From contig USBA01000040.1 in NCBI GenBank assembly GCA_900552735.1, positions 1 through 12,251 of the forward strand: a stretch of 12,251 nucleotides of DNA. Reading direction: 5' to 3'. Shown here piece by piece: positions 1-5,933 of this stretch. Below the pieces are notes generated by a model, which saw only the letters and a program-made list of their open reading frames with translations, was not told the DNA's origin and made no database searches. Made by a program: the position numbers and the translations under genes. This stretch comes from an uncultured Collinsella sp. GTDB lineage: Bacteria > Actinomycetota > Coriobacteriia > Coriobacteriales > Coriobacteriaceae. How positions within the stretch are numbered: the stretch's first letter is position 1; every line of letters begins with the position of its first letter.

Positions 1-507
1 GCAGGACGCGGCGGACGCGTAGGACGGAGTGTAACCGGCGTTGTAGTACGAAGCCTGAGCGGCCTCGGCAGCCTCCGCCTCGGCGGCGGCAGCCTCGAGC
101 GCTTCGCGCTTGGCATACTCAAGCGCAGTGCGCAGCTCATCGAGCTCGGTCGACTTGGCGTCGACCTCCCCCATCGTCAACAGGCTGCCCGCACCGTCGA
201 TGCAACCCTGCAACACGGCACGCTCGTCATCGGTGGCATAGTCGCCATACATGTTCATAATGATCTGTGCGCGTATCTCCAGGGAATCGCGCTTGGCCTC
301 CATCGAGGCATTCCACTCCTGCATGGAACCATAACCATCGCCGCGATAGTCGACGGGCTGCATCAGCGTCGCCTCGGACGGCGTGGATCCGACCGTGTCG
401 GACAGTGTTGCCGCGTGGGCATCGGTTGCGCCGGCGCCCGCCAAAAGTGCCACGGTCAGAGCGGCGGAAAGGGCGGCGGCTTTCGGTTTTCGTGAATCGA
501 TCCTCAT
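1..507 (-). CDS. Secreted coiled-coil protein, N-terminal part (runs off the left edge)
   Basis: The frame is open for 169 codons from an ATG at 507 down to base 1 with no stop, so the C-terminus lies outside the window. A GGAGG at 519-523 (minus strand) sits 11 bases before the ATG. Residues 1-33 form a typical Sec signal peptide: a basic start (MRIDSRKPK), an Ala/Leu/Val core, and a probable AxA cleavage site (AHA, about residues 30-32). A short polar stretch follows, then a helical, charged region from about residue 60. Near residues 135-150 it becomes a run of Ala/Glu (AAAAEAEAAEAAQA), and after that a Tyr/Ser/Ala-rich linker. This signal peptide, coiled coil and linker order is common in actinobacterial cell-wall hydrolases (NlpC/P60 or CHAP) and other envelope proteins, but no catalytic domain lies inside the window, so the function is open. 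The gene is separated from metY by the terminator at 721-758 and so probably has its own promoter. Confidence 0.8.
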   Translation of the reverse strand, partial: MRIDSRKPKAAALSAALTVALLAGAGATDAHAATLSDTVGSTPSEATLMQPVDYRGDGYGSMQEWNASMEAKRDSLEIRAQIIMNMYGDYATDDERAVLQGCIDGAGSLLTMGEVDAKSTELDELRTALEYAKREALEAAAAEAEAAEAAQASYYNAGYTPSYASAASC

Positions 508-573
508 GTAGCTGGAAACCTCCGTAGTGCGTTTTTTGCTGCGTTTGAGCTGCGTGTGATTCGATCGCGCTGC

Positions 574-602
574 ATAGTACCCCGAGCACATCGCGACCTG
601 CG
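574..602 (-). promoter_or_regulatory. Possible promoter of the secreted protein gene
   Basis: A TACTAT hexamer on the minus strand (574-579) would place a start about 60 bases upstream of the ATG at 507. The same -10 hexamer is used at metY. No good -35 is present at the right distance (CGCAGG at 597-602), so this is a weak call. The rest of the 508-819 gap holds the metY terminator and nothing else I can assign. Confidence 0.25.
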
Positions 603-720
603 GTTTTTCTCAAAAGGTGCACGTCAATTGCGTAAAACTCACATCCTCTCAACAGGAGTTTTCCACATCTCGATTGCATAAAGCATGCCAAAAACCCTGT
701 AATAGCGCCCTTCCTATGCA

Positions 721-758
721 AAAAGGCGTCTGCGCAACCATTGCTTGCGCAGACGCCT
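721..758 (-). terminator. Intrinsic terminator of metY
   Basis: A perfect 13-bp stem pairs 746-758 with 726-738, with a 7-base loop between. On the minus strand it is followed by TTTTT (725-721). It lies about 60 bases after the metY stop codon and has the right orientation for that gene. In the plus direction there is no T-run, so it should work mainly on minus-strand transcripts and insulate the next minus-strand gene (1-507). Confidence 0.88.
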
Positions 759-819
759 TGAGCAGGCATTTTATGCAGTTATACCTATCGAGTCGCAAGG
801 GGTCCTTGCACAAGTCGCC

Positions 820-2130
820 CTACTCGTCCAGTGCGGCAAAGGCCTGCTTCAGGTCCCAAATGATGTCCTCGGCGTTCTCGGTACCGATGGAAAGACGGAT
901 CGTGGAGGGCGTGATGTTCTGCTCGGCGAGCTCCTCGGCAGAGAGCTGGGAGTGCGTAGTCGTAGCCGGGTGCACGACGAGCGACTTGACGTCGGCCACG
1001 TTGGCGAGCAGCGAGAACACCTGCAAGTGGTCGATGAACTTCCATGCAGCCTCCTGGCCGCCCTTAATCTCAAAGGTAAAGATCGAGGCACCACCGTTGG
1101 GGAAATACTGCTTGTAGAGCTCATGGTCGGGGTGCTCAGGCAGGCTCGGGTGGTTCACCTTGGCGACGTGGCTGTCACAAGCCAGGAACTCAACGACCTT
1201 CTTGGTGTTCTCGACATGGCGGTCGACGCGCAGCGACAGGGTCTCGGTGCCCTGGAGCAGGATCCAGGCGTTAAACGGGCTAATGCAAGCGCCCTCGTCA
1301 CGCAGCAGGATGGCGCGGACATAGGTCGCGAAGGCGGCAGGGCCGGCAGCCTCGGCAAACGAGACGCCATGATAGGAGGGATTGGGCTCGGCGATCTGCG
1401 CATACTTGCCACTCGCCTTCCAATCGAAGTTACCGCCGTCGACGATCACACCGCCCAGCGAGGTGCCGTGGCCGCCGATAAACTTGGTTGCGGAGTGGAC
1501 GACGATGTTGGCACCATGCTCCAGCGGACGGAACAGATACGGGGTGCCGAAGGTGTTGTCGACGACAACCGGCAGACCATGCTTCTTGGCGATCTCGGAG
1601 ATGGCGTCGATGTTGGGGATGTCGGAGTTGGGGTTACCGAGCGTCTCGAGATAGATGACCGTGGTGTTGTCCTTGATGGCGCCCTCGACCTCGTCCAGGT
1701 TATGGGCATCGACGAAGGTGGTCTCGACACCAAACTGGGAGAGCGTGTGCTCCAGCAGGTTGTAGGAACCGCCGTAGATGGTCTTCTGGGCGACCACGTG
1801 GTCACCAGCCTGGGCAAGTGCCTGCAGGGTATAGGTGATGGCAGCGGCACCGGAGGCGACGGCAAGACCGGCCACGCCACCCTCGAGCGCGGCGATACGG
1901 TCCTCGAAGACGCCCTGGGTGGAGTTGGTCAGACGGCCGTAGATGTTACCGGCGTCGGCAAGACCAAAGCGGTCGGCGGCGTGCTGGGAGTTGCGGAACA
2001 CATAGCTCGTGGTCTGGTAGATAGGCACGGCACGGGAGTCGGATGCAGGATCGGCGCTCTCCTGGCCAACGTGCAGCTGCAGGGTATCGAAACCAAAGGT
2101 GTGCTCGGGGTTGTTGATAAACTGGCTCAT
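820..2130 (-). CDS. metY: O-acetylhomoserine sulfhydrylase (aminocarboxypropyltransferase)
   Basis: This 436-residue protein is a full-length PLP-dependent enzyme of the Cys/Met metabolism family. Members of this subgroup make homocysteine directly from O-acetyl-L-homoserine and sulfide in the cytoplasm, and some also act on O-acetylserine. Visible motifs are the phosphate-binding YGRLTNST (from residue 64), the cofactor aspartate in VVVDNTFGTP (D191), and the Schiff-base lysine in HSATKFIGGHG (K216). The length of about 430 residues and the start FGFDTLQLHVGQ fit O-acetylhomoserine sulfhydrylases better than the shorter cystathionine gamma-synthases and lyases (about 380). The ATG at 2130 follows an AAGGAGATCATC ribosome site. 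The gene has its own promoter, a long leader with a small ORF, a divergent LysR regulator, and a strong terminator at 721-758, so it is probably monocistronic. The exact acyl donor cannot be read from sequence. Confidence 0.95.
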   Translation of the reverse strand: MSQFINNPEHTFGFDTLQLHVGQESADPASDSRAVPIYQTTSYVFRNSQHAADRFGLADAGNIYGRLTNSTQGVFEDRIAALEGGVAGLAVASGAAAITYTLQALAQAGDHVVAQKTIYGGSYNLLEHTLSQFGVETTFVDAHNLDEVEGAIKDNTTVIYLETLGNPNSDIPNIDAISEIAKKHGLPVVVDNTFGTPYLFRPLEHGANIVVHSATKFIGGHGTSLGGVIVDGGNFDWKASGKYAQIAEPNPSYHGVSFAEAAGPAAFATYVRAILLRDEGACISPFNAWILLQGTETLSLRVDRHVENTKKVVEFLACDSHVAKVNHPSLPEHPDHELYKQYFPNGGASIFTFEIKGGQEAAWKFIDHLQVFSLLANVADVKSLVVHPATTTHSQLSAEELAEQNITPSTIRLSIGTENAEDIIWDLKQAFAALDE

Positions 2131-2184
2131 GATGATCTCCTTGATCGAACAAAAGTAATAAGAGTAAGAGAAGTAAGTCGCTGT

Positions 2185-2220
2185 CTCCTGATCACGCCGA
2201 CGGGCGCAAACAGGAGCCCG
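2185..2220 (-). promoter_or_regulatory. Overlapping alternative hairpins in the metY leader
   Basis: On the minus strand CTCCTG (2216-2211) pairs with CAGGAG (2190-2185). Inside it GCGCC (2207-2203) pairs with GGCGT (2198-2194), separated by a 3x3 internal loop. A second hairpin, CGGGC (2220-2216) with GCCCG (2205-2201), uses some of the same bases, so the two exclude each other. Ribosomes on the small ORF would cover the left arms. No U-tract follows, so any control would more likely act on translation or through Rho than by intrinsic termination. Confidence 0.35.
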
Positions 2221-2245
2221 GCATTCGTCTTGGTAAGCAATTCAT
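2192..2245 (-). CDS. Putative 17-residue leader peptide in the metY 5' leader
   Basis: Within the metY leader, an ATG at 2245 is preceded by AAAGGAGG (2253-2260), a near-perfect Shine-Dalgarno at 7-base spacing. That is a better ribosome site than that of most full genes here. It encodes MNCLPRRMPGSCLRPSA and stops with TGA at 2192-2194, which is 61 bases before the metY start. The peptide has two Cys, two Met and four Arg, and uses TTA and AGA, codons rare in this GC-rich sequence. The stop codon lies inside a hairpin (2185-2216) that can refold into an alternative. Cys-containing leader ORFs before sulfur genes are known in Actinobacteria as translation-dependent attenuators. That this one works so is inference; a chance ORF with a good ribosome site remains possible. 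Confidence 0.45.
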   Translation of the reverse strand: MNCLPRRMPGSCLRPSA

Positions 2246-2313
2246 ATGCGGGCCTCCTTTCGCATCCCTGTTCCGTGGTCGGCTTAATTACCTACTGCCT
2301 TTGTGTGTTTTGA

Positions 2314-2342
2314 ATAGTACGAGCATTGTTTCCCTCGGTCAA
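2314..2342 (-). promoter_or_regulatory. metY promoter
   Basis: On the minus strand TTGACC (2342-2337) and TACTAT (2319-2314) are 17 bases apart, close to the sigma-70/SigA consensus in both boxes. The predicted start is near 2307, giving a metY leader of about 175 bases that includes the small ORF at 2192-2245. Confidence 0.75.
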
Positions 2343-2364
2343 TCACTTAAAAGCGCTAATCTGT

Positions 2365-2381
2365 TATCTGTTTTATAGATA
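2365..2381. promoter_or_regulatory. LysR-type regulator binding site between metY and its regulator
   Basis: The inverted repeat TATCT-N7-AGATA contains the classic LysR-family box ATC-N9-GAT (2366-2380). Its centre, 2373, is about 66 bases upstream of the predicted metY start (about 2307), the usual place for the recognition site of a LysR activator. It also lies just upstream of the LysR start codon at 2403, where bound regulator could repress its own gene. The site is read directly from sequence; its use by the adjacent regulator is inferred. Confidence 0.6.
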
Positions 2382-2402
2382 GCAATCGAGAGGATGGCGT
2401 CG

Positions 2403-3305
2403 ATGACCCTTCAGCAGCTTCGTTTTCTGATTGCCGTAGCAGAGTCCGGCTCAATCAACGCCGCAGCTCAGCGCCTCTATACCGCTCAGTCCAACATCTC
2501 AAACGCCGTCAAAAGCCTGGAACAGGAGCTCCATCTGGAGATCTTTACGCGCTCCAGCCGCGGCGTCACGCTCACCAACGACGGCACCGAGCTTTTGGGC
2601 TATGCGCGCCAGGTCGTAGAGCAGGCCGACATGCTCGAGGCCCGCTACGAGGACGGCGGTACCCCGCAAGCCCGCCTCGCCATTTCCGCCCAGCACTACG
2701 CCTTTTCGGTCGAGGCCTTTGTCAACGTAGTCGAGCGCTGCCGCGACAGCAAGTTCGAGTTCATCATGCGCGAGACCACCACATCGCAGATCATCGATGA
2801 CGTCCGCGCATTTCGCAGCGATATCGGCATTCTGTACCTGGATGACTTTAACGCCCGCGTTCTGCAGAAGGCCTTCGCCGATGCCCGCGCAAGCTTCCAT
2901 CCCCTCTTCGACGCGACGGTCCACGTCTTCGTTAGCGAGCGCCACCCGCTTGCCCGCCGCCCGCAGCTGTCCCTTGCCGACCTCACACCATATACGCGCT
3001 ACAGCTTTGAGCAGGGAACCTCAAACTCCTTCTATTACGCCGAGGAACCTTTTAGCTATATCCCTTGCGACCGCAACATACGAATCTCGGACCGCGGAAC
3101 ACTTACTAACTTACTTATCACGTCGAACGGTTACACCCTGTCGACCGGTGTCCTTTCCAATGAAATGCAGTGGGGTATGGCATCGATCCCGTTAGCAGAC
3201 GCCCCAACGATGCACGTAGGCTATATCATGCACGACGAGCGCAAGCCCGCTCCCCTCTTGCAGCAATACCTCGACGAGCTCAACCGCATCATCCATGCCA
3301 ACTAA
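2403..3305 (+). CDS. LysR-family transcriptional regulator, probably of metY
   Basis: The 300-residue product has the normal LysR length and layout. Residues 1-60 form the winged helix-turn-helix (TLQQLRFLIAVAESGSINAAA, then the recognition helix around TAQSNISNAVKSLEQEL), joined by a linker helix to an effector-binding domain from about residue 90. The stretch EQGTSNSFYYAEEPFS followed by ISDRGTLTNLLITSNGYTLSTG reminds me of the streptococcal MtaR/CpsY/MetR group, which controls methionine supply; that likeness is from memory. The start was set at ATG 2403, because GAGAGG (2388-2393) is 9 bases before it. The in-frame ATG at 2394 touches that ribosome site and cannot use it. It is divergent from metY with an ATC-N9-GAT box between, so metY is the likely target. 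The effector is probably a methionine-pathway intermediate such as O-acetylhomoserine or homocysteine, which is inference. Confidence 0.9.
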   Translation: MTLQQLRFLIAVAESGSINAAAQRLYTAQSNISNAVKSLEQELHLEIFTRSSRGVTLTNDGTELLGYARQVVEQADMLEARYEDGGTPQARLAISAQHYAFSVEAFVNVVERCRDSKFEFIMRETTTSQIIDDVRAFRSDIGILYLDDFNARVLQKAFADARASFHPLFDATVHVFVSERHPLARRPQLSLADLTPYTRYSFEQGTSNSFYYAEEPFSYIPCDRNIRISDRGTLTNLLITSNGYTLSTGVLSNEMQWGMASIPLADAPTMHVGYIMHDERKPAPLLQQYLDELNRIIHAN

Positions 3306-3334
3306 CTGTCGGAAGACGGGGTAGAAATCGTAGA

Positions 3335-3366
3335 TTGCTAGCCCGCGGCGGGCATGGCGCTACAAT
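3335..3366 (+). promoter_or_regulatory. Probable rnhA promoter
   Basis: TACAAT (3361-3366) is a strong -10 box about 38 bases upstream of the GTG start. The nearest -35-like hexamer, TTGCTA (3335-3340), is 20 bases away, longer than ideal. The box separates rnhA from the LysR gene, after which no convincing terminator is visible. Confidence 0.45.
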
Positions 3367-3404
3367 GGTCACTCACACGAAGCGTACCCAACGAAAGGAA
3401 CCAT

Positions 3405-3890
3405 GTGAAGGTCATCATCTATACCGACGGCTCGGCCCGATCAAATCCGGGACGCGGCGGCTACGGCGCCGTGCTCAAGTACACCAACCCCGCCGGCAAG
3501 ACCTTCACCTCCGAGCTTTCGCGCGGCTACGCCAAGACCACCAACAACCGCATGGAGCTCATGGCGGTCATCGTGGCGCTCGAGGCACTTAACCGCCCCT
3601 GCGAGGTCGAGGTCCATTCCGATTCGCAGTACGTCGTCAACGCCTTTAACAAGCACTGGATCGACGGCTGGAAAAAGCGCGGGTGGAAAACTGCCAACAA
3701 GCAGCCAGTCAAGAACCGCGACCTGTGGGAGCGTCTGCTTGCCGCAAAGAGCAAGCATAAGGTGGAGTTCATCTGGGTTAAGGGGCATGCCGGCCACGAG
3801 CTCAATGAGCGCTGCGACGAGCTCGCCACCACCGCGGCCGACGGAGCCAACCTCGATATCGACGCCGGCTTTAGCGAGAGCGACCTGTAA
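3405..3890 (+). CDS. rnhA: Ribonuclease HI
   Basis: This cytoplasmic endonuclease cuts the RNA strand of RNA-DNA hybrids, clearing R-loops and replication primers. The 161-residue product closely matches the E. coli type. It starts YTDGSARSNPGRGGYGAVL and ends with VKGHAGHELNERCDELA. The catalytic residues are all present: D8 (YTDGS), E51 (NNRMEL), D73 (HSDSQY), H128 (GHAGH) and D138 (RCDELA). The basic-protrusion region KHWIDGWKKRGWKTA (substrate handle) is intact. The start was set at GTG 3405, preceded by AAAGGA at 3394-3399. A longer frame from 3354 would run across the promoter, and the apparent ATG at 3403 meets an immediate TGA. No N-terminal hybrid-binding domain is attached. Confidence 0.96.
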   Translation: MKVIIYTDGSARSNPGRGGYGAVLKYTNPAGKTFTSELSRGYAKTTNNRMELMAVIVALEALNRPCEVEVHSDSQYVVNAFNKHWIDGWKKRGWKTANKQPVKNRDLWERLLAAKSKHKVEFIWVKGHAGHELNERCDELATTAADGANLDIDAGFSESDL

Positions 3891-3926
3891 CGGCGTTTTC
3901 GCACGCTATTTCCTGCCCCCTCGCGC

Positions 3927-3932
3927 TACACT
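3927..3932 (+). promoter_or_regulatory. Possible -10 box for the oxidoreductase gene
   Basis: TACACT in the context GCGCTACACT resembles the GCGCTACAAT box before rnhA. It lies 33 bases before the ATG at 3966. No clear -35 is seen, so read-through from rnhA is also possible. Confidence 0.35.
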
Positions 3933-3965
3933 CATCCTGTAAACCGAACGGCACGAGGGGGATAC

Positions 3966-5072
3966 ATGCTGCGTATAGCGACCATCGGCACATCCATGAT
4001 TACCGACGACTTTATCCAGGTCGTCAACGCCAACGACCAAGCCGCGTTTGTGGGCACGCTCTCGCGCGATGCCGAGCGCGGCGCCGCCTTTACCGCCGAA
4101 CACGGCGGCGAGCGTAACTTCACCGCACTTGACGAGCTTGCGTCCGCCGACGACGTCGACGCCGTCTACATCGGCAGTCCCAATGCGCTCCACTACGAGC
4201 AAGCGCTCGCCTGCATAGCCGGTGGCAAGCATGTCATCGTCGAGAAGCCCTTCTGCGCCACCGAAGCGCAGGCGTTGGAAGTCTTCCGCGCTGCCGAGGC
4301 AGCAGGTGTCGTGGCCCTCGAGGCCATGCGTCCCCTCCACGATCCCGCCTTCCACGCCATCGAGGATGCCCTGGGCGAGATCGCCCCCATCCGTCGCGCC
4401 TCATTGCGCTTTGGCAAGTATTCTTCGCGCTACAACGAAGTTCTCGCGGGGCGCGCCACCAATATCTTCGACTGCAATATGGCATCGGGTTCCCTCATGG
4501 ACATTGGCGTCTACGCCGTCGAGCCCATGGTCGAGATTTTCGGCATGCCCTCCGGCCTTACGAGCATGACTACTCTGCTCGACCCCACCACGCGACAGCT
4601 CACGCACGGCCCCATCGATGGCTGCGGTTCCATCCTCGCCAGCTACGGCGGTGGCCGTATCTCCGTCGAGCTCGCGCACTCCAAAATTACGAATGACCTG
4701 CTGCCCTCGCAGATCGAAGGCGAGCGTGGCACTATCCAGATTGACCATCTGTCCACGCCCCGCAACGTCCGCATCGACTATCGCGGCGACGTCGTACGCG
4801 GCTCGGCGACCGAGGCACCGCGCGAACAGGGCGACAACGGCCGCGTGCTCGACCTGCCCAAATCGAGCAACACTATGGAATACGAACTCACAGACTTTAT
4901 CACCGCTATCGACGGCGTTCATCACGTTAAAGATGAGATTTGGGAAACACCGGCTGGGCGCCATGAGCTTGGCCACTATCGCGATGTCACGCTTGTCTCA
5001 CTGCGCATCATGGATGCCGTGCGTCAGCAGGCCGGCATTACCTTCCCCGCCGATTCAGTCAAGCAGGCCTAG
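3966..5072 (+). CDS. Gfo/Idh/MocA-family NAD(P)-dependent oxidoreductase
   Basis: The 368-residue protein has the two-domain layout of the glucose-fructose oxidoreductase/inositol dehydrogenase family. The N-terminal Rossmann fold (residues 1-120) begins LRIATIGTSMI, a degenerate GxGxxx loop, and carries the family signature EKPFCAT (residues 93-99), whose lysine K94 is conserved for cofactor and substrate contact. The C-terminal domain has SGSLMDIGVYAVEPM, with D179 and Y183 in the usual catalytic-helix positions. Family members oxidise or reduce sugars, inositols and related compounds, or act as trans-dihydrodiol-type dehydrogenases. The substrate cannot be told from sequence, and the neighbours (rnhA, acylphosphatase) give no hint. 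A strong GAGGGGGA ribosome site precedes the ATG. The acylphosphatase gene begins 2 bases after the stop, so the two are co-transcribed. Confidence 0.9.
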   Translation: MLRIATIGTSMITDDFIQVVNANDQAAFVGTLSRDAERGAAFTAEHGGERNFTALDELASADDVDAVYIGSPNALHYEQALACIAGGKHVIVEKPFCATEAQALEVFRAAEAAGVVALEAMRPLHDPAFHAIEDALGEIAPIRRASLRFGKYSSRYNEVLAGRATNIFDCNMASGSLMDIGVYAVEPMVEIFGMPSGLTSMTTLLDPTTRQLTHGPIDGCGSILASYGGGRISVELAHSKITNDLLPSQIEGERGTIQIDHLSTPRNVRIDYRGDVVRGSATEAPREQGDNGRVLDLPKSSNTMEYELTDFITAIDGVHHVKDEIWETPAGRHELGHYRDVTLVSLRIMDAVRQQAGITFPADSVKQA

Positions 5073-5074
5073 CG

Positions 5075-5476
5075 ATGGGCTTTTTTGACAAGTTCTTCTC
5101 CGGCGGCAGTCGAGAGCCTCAAAAACCATCAAACGTTGAGCTCGAGCTGCGCCGCAGGCTTACTGTGCTCGCAAGCGACGAGGCCACTCAAGACACCCCC
5201 CTGCGCTACTTCCTGCGCTGGGCGGGGCAAGTCCAGGGCGTTGGTTTTCGCTTTACCAACACCAACCTCGCGCAGGCACGCGCACTCACCGGCTGGGTGT
5301 GTAACATGGAAGACGGTTCGGTCGAAATGGAGGTACAAGGCGCGCCCGCGGATATCCTGTCTCACCTCGAAGCGCTCCATGCCTCCTATGAGCGCATGGG
5401 AACGCGCTTTCGCCTCGTAGACGCCCAAGTCCGAGCCCCACTTGCCAATGAAGACGGTTTCAGTCCTCATTATTAG
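5075..5476 (+). CDS. acyP: Acylphosphatase with an N-terminal extension
   Basis: Acylphosphatases hydrolyse acyl phosphates such as carbamoyl or 1,3-bisphosphoglycerate carboxyl-phosphates. Residues 45-133 match the roughly 90-residue domain: GQVQGVGFRF gives the phosphate-binding loop with catalytic arginine R59, and GWVCNMEDGSVEMEVQG gives the catalytic asparagine N77. The protein is 133 residues, about 45 longer than a normal bacterial enzyme. The extra N-terminus starts MGFFDKFFSGG, a short amphipathic aromatic/basic segment, followed by a charged helix (VELELRRRLTVLAS). This may tether the enzyme or be a small partner-binding region. The ATG is 2 bases after the oxidoreductase stop, with only a weak ribosome site, which suggests translational coupling. 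No later in-frame ATG precedes the domain, so I keep this start. Confidence 0.88.
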   Translation: MGFFDKFFSGGSREPQKPSNVELELRRRLTVLASDEATQDTPLRYFLRWAGQVQGVGFRFTNTNLAQARALTGWVCNMEDGSVEMEVQGAPADILSHLEALHASYERMGTRFRLVDAQVRAPLANEDGFSPHY

Positions 5477-5501
5477 TATTGTGTGCTAAATACGGTATCA
5501 T
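5473..5501 (+). promoter_or_regulatory. Possible promoter and operator of the PerR-like gene
   Basis: TTAGTA (5473-5478) and TATCAT (5496-5501) are 17 bases apart, a moderate SigA-type promoter that begins in the acylphosphatase stop codon. A dyad TTAG-N9-CTAA (5473-5489) covers the -35 and spacer, where a Fur-family repressor could bind its own promoter. It is only a partial match to the AT-rich PerR or Fur box. Confidence 0.35.
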
Positions 5502-5537
5502 TTACCTACGACCGTTGATAGAAAAGAGGCGAGGCGC

Positions 5538-5918
5538 ATGGCGATGCAAAGAAGAAACACCAAGCAGCGGAAGCTGGTTCTTGATGCCGTGCGCCAAAGC
5601 TACAACCATCCCACCGCCGATGAGATCTACAACGCCGTGCGCGAACAGGACGACAGAATCAGCCGCGGTACGGTCTACCGCAACCTCAATCTCTTGGCCG
5701 ACGCCGGCGAGATTCTCTCCATCAAGACGCCGGGCGGCAGCCGCTTCGATCGCACGATCGAGCCGCATGCGCATATCATCTGCACCTCATGCAGCCGCGT
5801 CATCGACGTACCGCTCCCCTTCGATGCCCAGCTCGACGCCAAAGCGTCCGAGCAAATCGGCTGGCACGTCACGTCGCACTACACCATCTTCGAGGGTCTC
5901 TGCCCCGACTGCCGGTAG
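5538..5918 (+). CDS. Fur-family metal-dependent regulator, PerR-like
   Basis: The 126-residue product has the Fur layout: a winged helix (residues 8-65; recognition helix around SRGTVYRNLNLL) and a metal-binding dimer domain. Two CxxC pairs, C82/C85 and C122/C125, make the structural zinc site. The regulatory site ligands known from Bacillus PerR all have counterparts: H24 (HPTADEIY), D71 (RFD), H77 and H79 (PHAHIIC) and D90 (VIDV). An Asp rather than Glu at the last position is typical of peroxide-sensing PerR rather than iron-sensing Fur, so a role in peroxide or oxygen defence is likely. This is reasonable for an anaerobe but unproven. The protein is slightly short because it ends right after the second CxxC. 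The start is ATG 5538 with AGAGG 8 bases before it; ATG 5544 is an alternative. It converges with the next gene with 15 bases between. Confidence 0.9.
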   Translation: MAMQRRNTKQRKLVLDAVRQSYNHPTADEIYNAVREQDDRISRGTVYRNLNLLADAGEILSIKTPGGSRFDRTIEPHAHIICTSCSRVIDVPLPFDAQLDAKASEQIGWHVTSHYTIFEGLCPDCR

Positions 5919-5933
5919 ATGTTTGGGACATGC

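Noticed and set aside
2131..2310. SAM riboswitch or T-box before metY
   Set aside because: I looked for the conserved SAM-riboswitch core and the T-box sequence with its terminator/antiterminator and saw neither. The small ORF and local hairpins explain the leader better. A covariance-model scan would settle it.
745..2313. 522-codon open frame on the plus strand
   Set aside because: It lies antisense to metY, whose motifs are unmistakable. Its translation is Gly/Asp/Val-rich with no domain, as expected from the complement of a GC-rich gene. Its end also runs through the metY leader.
2394..2402. Earlier LysR start at ATG 2394
   Set aside because: The only Shine-Dalgarno (2388-2393) directly touches this ATG, leaving no spacing. 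ATG 2403 has 9-base spacing and gives the usual MTLQQLRF start.
3354..3404. N-terminally extended RNase HI from 3354
   Set aside because: The extra codons run across the TACAAT promoter box, and the ribosome site at 3394-3399 serves the GTG at 3405, which gives the normal N-terminus.
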